Positions 54,469 to 62,132 of a DNA stretch of 64,000 nucleotides are shown one piece after another. Position 1 is the first letter of the stretch. Each line of letters opens with the position of its first letter. Below the pieces are notes generated by a model. The model was not told the DNA's origin. It saw only the letters and a list, made by a program, of their open reading frames with translations, and searched no databases. The position numbers and the translations under genes were made by a program. Origin of the DNA: Candidatus Peribacteria bacterium (lineage in GTDB: Bacteria > Patescibacteriota > Gracilibacteria > Peribacterales > Peribacteraceae); NCBI GenBank assembly GCA_023038255.1, contig CP082927.1, positions 268,436 to 332,435 of the forward strand. The letters run 5' to 3'.

Positions 54469-54521
54469 GGGGGTAGGGGTAGGGGGTACCCATACTCTAT
54501 TCCTGTTTTGTACCGCGTCAA
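54469..54521 (-). promoter_or_regulatory. Promoter and G-tract operator of the copper operon
   Basis: Minus-strand TTGACG (54521-54516), 16-nt spacer, TAGAGT (54499-54494). Directly behind it, GGGGGTAGGGGTAGGGGGTACCC on the + strand (54469-54491) is a G-rich direct repeat ending in a GGGTACCC palindrome, as expected for a CsoR-type site over the transcription start. Confidence 0.7.
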
Positions 54522-54530
54522 CAGAATTCT

Positions 54531-55886
54531 TCAGATGACATTGAACGTTCCCCGAACCATGCCCATAGAACACATAAAGGCGAGAGGCCCCCGTTGGGCG
54601 GGCGCCGTGAAGGTGATAATGTTTTCCCCCGTGCGCAGCGGCTGTGAGATATTGAGAGAGGGGATGGTCAGAATACCCGTGCACCCGGCTGCATTGGTTC
54701 CGTCCACTTTCCAGCGAACCGGAATACCTGCTTTGAGTGTTATGACATTCGGTTCGTAGGTGCCGTATGGCGTCACGGTCATTGCTACTTCCTGCACCGA
54801 ACCCACCATGGTCGGCAGTCCTGCATTCTGCTGATCCTGCAGCGTGGGGCCACCTGTCACATTGAATCCTGTAAGCGCCAGACCGCTATTCAGATTGAAC
54901 AGCGCGAGCACGAGCACGAGTGTGCCGGAAAACCGCAGAAAGAAATTCAGGGATGTGCCTTTGGCATTGGAGGAAAGAGCGCTGATGCCGAGGAGTGCGG
55001 GAAGCGTGCCCAGTGCAAAGACAAACATGATGACGGCACCCGTTGCAAACGTGCCGGATGCAAGTGCTGCCAGCTGCAGCGACTGCGTAAATCCGCAGGG
55101 CAGGAAAAATGTGAGTGCACCAAGGATGAAAGGCGCCGCCGCATGGTCGCTTTCAGACAGTCCTGCAATCCAGCGCGAAAATTTTTTCGGGGGACGGATG
55201 GGGAAGCTGCCTTTTCCGACAATACCGAGGATACTCAGTGCCAGATACAGCATCACCAATGCGACAACGATATTCATATAGCCGGTCATCTGTGTGCTGA
55301 GCGTGATCGATTGCCCGATCACGCCGACGAGCCCGCCGAGAACAAAGTACGACACCAATCGCCCGAGATTGAACTGCAGCAGTGGTTTGAATTTCTGCGC
55401 AGCGGTTTCGGCTCTGTGAACCGCATTATGCTTTGCCGCAAGAGCAAGCAGTAATCCGCCCGTGACCGCCAGACAGCTGCTGGTGCCGGCCACGAGGCCG
55501 ATGACAAAAATACCGCCCACCGAAAGGATGCCGGAGGTCGACGGGGCCAGCGACATTAGGTCGAATGTCTGCAGGAGTGTGTAGAGCGCAAAAATAACAA
55601 TCAGCGATGCGCCGATCTCGATCCACTTTCGTGTATCCGGTGAGAGGGTGGCGCCATTCTCCACAACACTGTATCCGGCATCATCAATCACTGCGGTCAG
55701 ATGTTTCGTATCCAGATGTGCGCCTTTCTTTGGAGTGATCCTCGCAATGCCTTTCCTGTAATCCACATCAACAGATTGCACACCTTCCATTTTGCCGATT
55801 TTTCGTTCGAGTAGGAGTTCACAGCTGGCACAGGTCATGCCGCCAATGTGAAACACGGTGCAGGTATTGAGAGTGTTGCGAGGCAT
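54531..55886 (-). CDS. HMA - TauE/SafE-like membrane domain - cupredoxin fusion
   Basis: 451 residues from ATG 55886 (a GTG at 55907 is possible). Order: HMA domain with GGMTCASC, a membrane helix, six helices of a TauE/SafE/DsbD-like transporter (AGTSSCLAVTGGLLLALAA; PCGFTQSLQLAALASGTF), and a C-terminal cupredoxin-like domain (AAGCTG...FMCSMGMVRGTF) with Cys, Met and probable copper ligands. This plan is known from putative copper-handling sulfite-exporter-family proteins. Probably exchanges copper or reductant across the membrane. 26 bp after dsbB. Confidence 0.88.
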   Translation of the reverse strand: MPRNTLNTCTVFHIGGMTCASCELLLERKIGKMEGVQSVDVDYRKGIARITPKKGAHLDTKHLTAVIDDAGYSVVENGATLSPDTRKWIEIGASLIVIFALYTLLQTFDLMSLAPSTSGILSVGGIFVIGLVAGTSSCLAVTGGLLLALAAKHNAVHRAETAAQKFKPLLQFNLGRLVSYFVLGGLVGVIGQSITLSTQMTGYMNIVVALVMLYLALSILGIVGKGSFPIRPPKKFSRWIAGLSESDHAAAPFILGALTFFLPCGFTQSLQLAALASGTFATGAVIMFVFALGTLPALLGISALSSNAKGTSLNFFLRFSGTLVLVLALFNLNSGLALTGFNVTGGPTLQDQQNAGLPTMVGSVQEVAMTVTPYGTYEPNVITLKAGIPVRWKVDGTNAAGCTGILTIPSLNISQPLRTGENIITFTAPAQRGPLAFMCSMGMVRGTFNVI

Positions 55887-55912
55887 ACGACTGAGAAAAG
55901 GAGTCACTGCAT

Positions 55913-56476
55913 TTACTTTTTTGTCTTCAGCACCATCCCCGCTCCGAGTGCATTCATCAAAAATGCCGTGAGTGCCATGCCCGGAACCGTGATGTACCCG
56001 AACATCACAAAGGGTGTCTTCACACAGGATTCACCCGATGCATCACAAGGAGTGGCAGGGTTGGTGGGGGCAGCGATGATGTCGTACATCTGGATGTAGT
56101 AGTGCCAGGCCGCATAGCCGGCGCCTATAAGAGAAAGGGCCAGGATGTAGCGTGCCACATTCCGGTCGCGCTTCCAGAGGGCGATCATTAGAAGGATGGC
56201 CTGCGGATACATGAAGATGCGCTGGATCCAGCAGTATTTACAGGGATTCCAGCCGCTGATTTCCGAGAAATAGAGACTGCCTGCAATGGACACGAGCGTG
56301 ACGATCAGTATAAGAATGAGTCCATTCTGTGACGTCCATGTGCTGATGCGGTTCGTTTTCTTTGTAAAAAATTCAATCACAACGGCAGCAAGAATAACGG
56401 CGGAGATGATCTGGCCGATGACGACCAGTACAGAGAGAAACGGGACGACGTTCCAGGTGAATTGTGAGAGGTTCAT
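55913..56476 (-). CDS. dsbB: Disulfide bond formation protein DsbB/BdbC
   Basis: 187 residues from ATG 56476, placed 6 nt after TACCAT. Four membrane helices; the first Cys pair is in NPCKYCWIQR and the second in CDASGESC. DsbB reoxidises the thiol oxidase DsbA and passes electrons to quinone. It is the first gene of a two-gene unit with the HMA-TauE-cupredoxin gene, suggesting that disulfide formation and copper handling are linked here. Confidence 0.92.
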   Translation of the reverse strand: MNLSQFTWNVVPFLSVLVVIGQIISAVILAAVVIEFFTKKTNRISTWTSQNGLILILIVTLVSIAGSLYFSEISGWNPCKYCWIQRIFMYPQAILLMIALWKRDRNVARYILALSLIGAGYAAWHYYIQMYDIIAAPTNPATPCDASGESCVKTPFVMFGYITVPGMALTAFLMNALGAGMVLKTKK

Positions 56477-56582
56477 AAGAATATGGTACATCGGATGGTA
56501 TGAATGTGAATAGATGACGCCAAATGCATAAAGATCTCACTTTTTTCTCGTCATCATTTTTCCTCTTGGTTATACTTCCCCC

Positions 56583-57494
56583 ATGCAAAAAATCATCCCC
56601 CACCTCTGGTTCGATACACAGGCTGTGGAAGCGGCACAGTTTTACGTCTCTGCGTTTGGCAACGATTCCAAAATCACGCATCAGTCAAAAATCACAAATA
56701 CTCCCTCGGGTGATTGTGACATCGTCTCGTTCGATCTCTGCGGCTATTCCTTTATGGGCATCAGTGCCGGCCCGGCATTTACGATCAATCCATGTATATC
56801 GTTCATGCTGAACTTCGATCCGTCGAAAGATCCGGATGCCCGCAAAAATCTCGATGTACTTTGGGAGAAGCTCTCTGATGGCGGAACAGCATTGATGCCA
56901 CTGGATACGTATCCGTTCAGCGATCACTACGGATGGATTCAGGATAAGTACGGCGTGAACTGGCAGTTAATACTTACCAAACCCGAAGGCGAACCACGTC
57001 CGTTCATTATTCCGTCCCTGATGTTTACAGGAGATATGACGGGCAAGGCAGATGAGGCGATCGATTTCTATGTGTCAGTCTTTAAAAATTCCAAGCGCGG
57101 ACTCACCGCCCCGTATCCGGAAGGCGCATCCCCGGAGCCTGCCGCCAAGATTATGTTTGCGGAGTTCATGCTGGAAGGTCAGTGGTTTACGGCGATGGAC
57201 AGCGGACACATGCACAAGTTTGGCTTTAACGAAGCGGTGTCGCTCTTGGTGAATTGCAAAGATCAGGAGGAGATTGATTATTACTGGGACAAACTGTCTG
57301 CTGTGCCAGAAGCCGAACAATGCGGATGGCTGAAGGATGCGTACGGACTCTCCTGGCAAATCTCTCCCGCCGCGATGATGGACATACTGGGTGGTGGCAA
57401 TCAGGAGAAGATCGACCGCGTCATGCAGGCATTTATGCCTATGAAGAAGGTGAATATTGCCGCGCTGACAGAAGCGGCGGAGGGGAAATACTGA
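56583..57494 (+). CDS. Two-domain VOC/PhnB-like protein
   Basis: 303 residues built of two PhnB-type VOC (glyoxalase-fold) domains: IIPHLWFDTQAVEAAQFYVSAF at the start of the first, IIPSLMFTGD...AIDFYVSVF at the start of the second, and DKYGVNWQL / DAYGLSWQI at the ends. The 3-demethylubiquinone methyltransferase name often given to this group is unlikely to be right. Function unknown. TATACT lies 6 nt before the ATG. Confidence 0.88.
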   Translation: MQKIIPHLWFDTQAVEAAQFYVSAFGNDSKITHQSKITNTPSGDCDIVSFDLCGYSFMGISAGPAFTINPCISFMLNFDPSKDPDARKNLDVLWEKLSDGGTALMPLDTYPFSDHYGWIQDKYGVNWQLILTKPEGEPRPFIIPSLMFTGDMTGKADEAIDFYVSVFKNSKRGLTAPYPEGASPEPAAKIMFAEFMLEGQWFTAMDSGHMHKFGFNEAVSLLVNCKDQEEIDYYWDKLSAVPEAEQCGWLKDAYGLSWQISPAAMMDILGGGNQEKIDRVMQAFMPMKKVNIAALTEAAEGKY

Positions 57495-57537
57495 AGCAGT
57501 CGTGTAACCTTTTAGACTCTTTCCCGTAAAAATAGGT

Positions 57538-57933
57538 ATGAAGAAAACCCTCCTGATCATCATCGCCGTTGCTGTTTTCCTTGTTGCCGGTTTCTATGCA
57601 TTCAATGCCTATATCTACAACGAAAAGCAGGGTGATGGAAAGGACATCACGTCCTACCGCGGCACATTAAGCGGGGAAGTGGTCTGTTTGCCGCATGTAG
57701 ACACAAGCGGGCCGCAGACCATGGAATGCGCGTACGGACTGAAAACCGATGCCGGGGAATACTATGCGCTCGATCTTGCAACCATGTCGCAGGAACATCC
57801 ACCACTCGAAACAGGGGAACGTATCAGTGCAAACGGGCTCATCACTCCTATTGAAATGCTGAGTTCTGATTACTGGCGGGTTTATGCTATTGAGGGAATC
57901 TTTTCGGTAACAGATTCTGTCAGGAGATTATAA
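57538..57933 (+). CDS. Membrane-anchored small domain, paralogue 1
   Basis: 131 residues. One N-terminal helix, then YIYNEKQGDG and a compact domain (YRGTLSGEVVCLPH...SGPQTMECAYGLKTDAGEYYALDL...ANGLITPIE). The C-terminal domain has an OB-fold-like beta rhythm. The same domain forms the C-terminal half of the protein at 60752-61402. No family recognised. Confidence 0.75.
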   Translation: MKKTLLIIIAVAVFLVAGFYAFNAYIYNEKQGDGKDITSYRGTLSGEVVCLPHVDTSGPQTMECAYGLKTDAGEYYALDLATMSQEHPPLETGERISANGLITPIEMLSSDYWRVYAIEGIFSVTDSVRRL

Positions 57934-58001
57934 ATATCTTCAACTCTTACAGGCAACAATGATGACGGTATGCGCTCGCGTACTGTTTGTTTGTCAGACT
58001 C

Positions 58002-59504
58002 TCATGATGCGCAATATCCATCTGTCGGGTCTGCATCCACGTCGGGCTGCTCACAATAGGTGCCGCAGAAATCTGCCGGACACTGGCAATAACCGCCAAA
58101 TGCGTCTGGCACACACACACCATGATTCACACACCCTTGAATAGCGCCATGATCATAATTGCAGCCCGCGTCATTCAGCTCGCAAATATCTCCGCTGTAT
58201 ATGTCGACGCAGCTGCAAGAATAGGTTCCACCCGGTCCATTTGTGCATACTCCTGCATTTAAGCAGGGGTCGGTCGTGCATTCCCCTGGCCCCACTGTCA
58301 GTGTCATCGTTTGTATGCCGCTCGTATAATTTCCATTTGCAGCTTGTGTTGCAGTAATAGTCGAAGTGCCGTTTGAAACAAGTGTAACAGTACTTCCTAC
58401 AATAGTGGCAACCCCTGTATTGCCACTGCTAAAAGTAAATGCACCTGCGCTATTGGACGTAGGTGCTGTGATTGTGAAAGGAATATCCCCCATCTGTTTT
58501 ACAGCATTGCTAAAAGTGCCAATCGTTGGTGCAATGGTATTGACTGTGAGTGTTGCTGTTTGCACTCCTGATGTGTAGTTTCCATCTGCAGCCTGTATTG
58601 CTGTAATAGTCGTGCTTCCTGCTGCCACAAGAGTGACCGTGTTTCCTGCAACAGTTGCAACACCGGTATTGCTACTCACATACGAAAAAGCACCTGCGCT
58701 ATTGGAAGTGGGGGACAGTGCGAATGCCGCATCGCCGTAATTTTTACTGATGGCGCCAAATGTGATGGTTGGTGATGAGAGGATGGTTTGACTGCTTGTA
58801 CTCTGACTGCTCGGTGCCTGAGCCTGGCCGTTACCCCCTCCGCCTCGTCGCTTGGATGGTATGATTTTTTTCAGAACGTCCGCAGCAAAATGTGCAGGAC
58901 TCGATTCACGGTTTTTCATCGATCGATACACCATGCCACTCACTTTTCCTCTGCTGATAGCGGTGGAAACGCCGAGTTGCCCTTGTGCCTCCAGAATGCC
59001 CGCGCTTTTTGCAAGATGCACATAGGGCGCATACCAGGCCGATGGGTCCACATCATTGTAGGGTGCAACTGATGATGTCTGCATGAGCTCGTATCCGTAC
59101 ATATTCACAATCATTTTGATAGCTTCAACAGTATTGACAGGATGGTCCGGCTTGAATGTGCCGTCTGCATAGCCGCTGATCAGCTTCTTGTCTTTTGCGT
59201 AACACACAAACGGCGCAAACCATTGCTTTTTCACATCCGGAAAACAATCGTGATATTCCTGCACAGAGGGACTGATATCCAGACTGCCTATCAGTATTTT
59301 CAAAAGCTCGGCGCGGTTGACAGTGCCCTCCGGCCTGAATGTTCCGTCTGCGTATCCTGTAATGATATTTTTTTCTTTCAGGTATTCGATAGCCGCTTTA
59401 TCCGTACTCTGTGTAATATCGGACAGTGATGCCGCAGAGGTCAGAGTTGTCCCGATCGCACATGCGCACAAAACGCCGACACCTATTCTTTTCAGAGGAT
59501 GCAT
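58002..59504 (-). CDS. Surface protein: SLH x3, Ig-like x2, EGF-like x2
   Basis: 500 residues from ATG 59504, placed 7 nt after TACAGT. Signal peptide, then three SLH motifs (YLKEKNIITGYADGTFRPEG, AKDKKLISGYADGTFKPDHP, ILEAQGQLGV), a Gly-rich linker, two near-identical bacterial Ig-like repeats (TSNSAGAFSYVSSNTGVATV; TSNSAGAFTFSSGNTGVATI) and a Cys-rich C-terminus with two EGF-like modules (CLNAGVCTNGPGG-TYSCSC; CVNHGVCVPDAFGGYCQC). EGF modules are rare in bacteria. Probably displayed on the cell surface and used for binding. Confidence 0.88.
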   Translation of the reverse strand: MHPLKRIGVGVLCACAIGTTLTSAASLSDITQSTDKAAIEYLKEKNIITGYADGTFRPEGTVNRAELLKILIGSLDISPSVQEYHDCFPDVKKQWFAPFVCYAKDKKLISGYADGTFKPDHPVNTVEAIKMIVNMYGYELMQTSSVAPYNDVDPSAWYAPYVHLAKSAGILEAQGQLGVSTAISRGKVSGMVYRSMKNRESSPAHFAADVLKKIIPSKRRGGGGNGQAQAPSSQSTSSQTILSSPTITFGAISKNYGDAAFALSPTSNSAGAFSYVSSNTGVATVAGNTVTLVAAGSTTITAIQAADGNYTSGVQTATLTVNTIAPTIGTFSNAVKQMGDIPFTITAPTSNSAGAFTFSSGNTGVATIVGSTVTLVSNGTSTITATQAANGNYTSGIQTMTLTVGPGECTTDPCLNAGVCTNGPGGTYSCSCVDIYSGDICELNDAGCNYDHGAIQGCVNHGVCVPDAFGGYCQCPADFCGTYCEQPDVDADPTDGYCAS

Positions 59505-59650
59505 TGATGCGACTGTAGAGAATGCCAGAAAGCAGTACAAAGAATTCGGCTCGACACGATTGTGAGTGTACAGGTGGATGATGCTCTGGAGTGCTCATGC
59601 AGAGATATCGCCGTATCTTTGTGTTCTTTCCTCTGCTACCGTCTGCATCT

Positions 59651-60277
59651 ATGTGTTTTTCCGCAACCGCTAGTTTCACCGCAGGAGTCGGTTTGAGTAT
59701 GATCGGCGGCGTCACGCTTGCGAGCGTCAGGAAAACATCCGATATTCCGTTTGCCGCAATCCCGCTTCTGTTTGGTATCCAGCAGTTGGCGGAAGGGGTC
59801 ATCTGGCTCTCATTTGAGAATCAGGTGCTGCTTTCTGTGATGACCGTCATCTTCCTGCTTTTTTCTCATGTCATCTGGCCGACCCTGCTTCCGTTCAGCG
59901 TGTTTATGCTGGAGCCGCAGCGCTGGCGGCGTATTGTTCTGTCTTTTTTTATAGGAATCGGCGGCATTGTGAGTGCATATTTTCTGTATTACCTCACGCA
60001 GGAACATGTGCAGGCCGTGGTGGTGAATGACTGTATTGCGTATGTTGCCCCGCATTTCTTCCGCACCTTTGTGTTGTCTCCCTATACCGCGGCAACGTGC
60101 TTCAGCTGTCTTTTCTCGAGTCACAAGATGGTGAAGGTATTTGGGATCGTTGCATTTTTGTCTGCCGTGGTCGCATTCAATTTTTTTCAGGAGAACTTTG
60201 TGTCCGTCTGGTGTTTCTTCGGTGCACTGCTGAGCGTCATCATCTATCTGCATTTCCGGCAGCGCAAAAAAATCTAA
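59651..60277 (+). CDS. DUF6629-like membrane protein
   Basis: 208 residues from ATG 59651 (a longer start at 59591 is possible). It begins MCFSATASFTAGVGLSMIGG, the typical start of this multi-pass family, with about six or seven helices and PLLFGIQQLAEGVIWLS in helix 2. TACCGT is 8 nt upstream. Function unknown. Confidence 0.75.
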   Translation: MCFSATASFTAGVGLSMIGGVTLASVRKTSDIPFAAIPLLFGIQQLAEGVIWLSFENQVLLSVMTVIFLLFSHVIWPTLLPFSVFMLEPQRWRRIVLSFFIGIGGIVSAYFLYYLTQEHVQAVVVNDCIAYVAPHFFRTFVLSPYTAATCFSCLFSSHKMVKVFGIVAFLSAVVAFNFFQENFVSVWCFFGALLSVIIYLHFRQRKKI

Positions 60278-60350
60278 GAAAGAGGAATGCTCATCAATTT
60301 CCTTGAGATTTTTGTATTCACTACGCCGAAAGCACTGTATCTTCTTTTGT

Positions 60351-60707
60351 ATGGAACCCACACACTCATCACGAACGAGACCTCTCTACCGTGGCACACA
60401 GGCCGTCTGGTACATTGTGGGGATTCTTGAGGCATTGCTCGCATTTCGTTTTCTTTTGAAACTTTTGGCAGCAAATGCACAGGCAGGATTCACGAGTTTC
60501 ATCTACACCGTTACCGCACCCTTTGCTGCACCGTTTCTGAATGTCTTCCGCATCTCCCGTGTGGAAGGAAGTGTGGTGGAATGGACTACAATTTTAGCGA
60601 TGCTCGTGTACTGGCTTCTTGCGTATGCAGTCATCAAGCTTCTTGTGATCGGCAAACCCGTCTCGACTCCAGAGGCGGCGGTGAAGCTGGATATGCAGGA
60701 TAAGTAA
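60351..60707 (+). CDS. YggT-family membrane protein, paralogue 2
   Basis: 118 residues from ATG 60351, which is 7 nt after TATCTT. It has the same helices and end (LLVIGKPVSTPEAAVKLD) as the protein at 45642-45998. The pair suggests a duplication, with the second copy next to another duplicated gene. Confidence 0.85.
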   Translation: MEPTHSSRTRPLYRGTQAVWYIVGILEALLAFRFLLKLLAANAQAGFTSFIYTVTAPFAAPFLNVFRISRVEGSVVEWTTILAMLVYWLLAYAVIKLLVIGKPVSTPEAAVKLDMQDK

Positions 60708-60751
60708 GGGATTTTGTTTGCTGATGATGCGACGGGTGGTATGGTTTTGCC

Positions 60752-61402
60752 ATGACAGCACGCACATCCACAGGAATTATTTTTGCAGGATTATACGCAC
60801 TTCTGTGCAGCATCCTTATTGCAACACAGGGACTTTTTGGTGAGAGCTTTATTGCCATTCTTCTCGGTTTTCCGCTTAGTATGGTCCTTGCAAGTATGGA
60901 ATTTGGGAATGTCAGCGGACTCCTTTTGTACGTACTGGTGCTTTTGCCCATAGTTATCAATGCTTGTGCGCTCTATTGGCTGGGATATTTTGTGGGAAAT
61001 TACAAGATGATCAGACTGCCGCTTATTATCCTTGGGGTGCTTGGACTGCTTGTCGGCGGATTTTTTGCATTCAATAGTTATATCTACAATGAGAAGCAGG
61101 GAAACGGCGAAGCGGTGGAGCCGTATCGGGGCACGCTCAGTGGCGAGGTTGTCTGTCTTCCCCATAAAGACACCAGCGGCCCCATCACTCTTGAATGCGC
61201 TATTGGCATGCGCACCGATGTAGGCGAGCACTATGTATTGGATATGACGCTTCTGTCTCAGGAAAATCCTCCACTGGATACAGGTGACCGCTTTACTGCA
61301 AATGGACTCATCACACCAATCGAACGTCTGAGCACGGATCAGTGGAACAAATATGACGTAGTTGGAGTGTTTTCAGTCACTGATTCACTACAGAAGTTCT
61401 AA
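60752..61402 (+). CDS. Membrane protein with C-terminal domain shared with 57538 gene
   Basis: 216 residues. Three extra N-terminal helices, then the YIYNEKQG segment and the same domain as in the 131-residue paralogue (YRGTLSGEVVCLPHKDTSGP). TATGGT lies 6 nt before the ATG with TTGCTG at a 16-nt spacer. No family recognised. Confidence 0.75.
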   Translation: MTARTSTGIIFAGLYALLCSILIATQGLFGESFIAILLGFPLSMVLASMEFGNVSGLLLYVLVLLPIVINACALYWLGYFVGNYKMIRLPLIILGVLGLLVGGFFAFNSYIYNEKQGNGEAVEPYRGTLSGEVVCLPHKDTSGPITLECAIGMRTDVGEHYVLDMTLLSQENPPLDTGDRFTANGLITPIERLSTDQWNKYDVVGVFSVTDSLQKF

Positions 61403-61413
61403 GCGTGCATTTT

Positions 61414-62052
61414 TTACTTCTCGCACACAAATCCGAATCTTTTCATGAGCCGTTCATTCACGCGGCCGAGCATTTTTTCGTCAGTGCTGAACCAGCTCAT
61501 CACGCGGTCGCAGACACGGGTTTGCATGTCGCTTTCGGGTGCTGCTGCGTGCGTTGTGGCCTGTTCACGCAGGACACGCAGTTCTGCCAGCGTGGGGGCT
61601 TGCCCGCCACCGCTTCCCGGTTTTCCACGCTTTCCGCCTCCGGAGTGTGATACCGGTGCTTCAGAAGATGCTGCAACAACAGTCACAGTCAGAGGGTCTG
61701 CGCTTCCCGCGCCGGATGTTAAACCGCCGCCGCTGCTTCTCCCGAAAATACTGTAGTAATATGTACCGCTTTCGAGAAGAACATCTTCGTATGAGGTCGT
61801 TGTATTATCTGCAGTCGTGAGAATCATCGTTCCTTCGGACATGTTGGATGGTGCTGCAGAGGTACTGCGGCGGAGCACAAAATGATTCGTTCCACCCGGA
61901 ACATTCCAGGAGAGCGTCACTGTTGCGTTGCTCACGGAGGCCGTGAGGGTCGGTGGTACCAATCCATCTGCAAACACCGGCACCATAGACATGCACAGCA
62001 TCGTGCTTCCCATGGCAATAATTGCGCCGAAGTGCAGACGTGGAAAACGCAT
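61414..62052 (-). CDS. Exported protein with fibronectin-III-like domain
   Basis: 212 residues from ATG 62052. Signal peptide (ending PVFADG), one Fn3-like domain (LTASVSNATVTLSWNVPGG...YYYSIFGRSSGG), a Gly-rich linker (SHSGGGKRGKPGSGGGQ) and a C-terminal helical module with two Cys (RVCDRVMSWFSTDEKMLGRV...GFVCEK). The Cys pair may form a disulfide. TAGAGT is 8 nt before the ATG. Surface or secreted; role unknown. Confidence 0.85.
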   Translation of the reverse strand: MRFPRLHFGAIIAMGSTMLCMSMVPVFADGLVPPTLTASVSNATVTLSWNVPGGTNHFVLRRSTSAAPSNMSEGTMILTTADNTTTSYEDVLLESGTYYYSIFGRSSGGGLTSGAGSADPLTVTVVAASSEAPVSHSGGGKRGKPGSGGGQAPTLAELRVLREQATTHAAAPESDMQTRVCDRVMSWFSTDEKMLGRVNERLMKRFGFVCEK

Positions 62053-62132
62053 CTACTGCAACTCTATTCCTTGTGGTCAGTGATCTGCAATTGCGGACTG
62101 TGACAGACAGAAGTGTAGCTCTGTTTACATGC

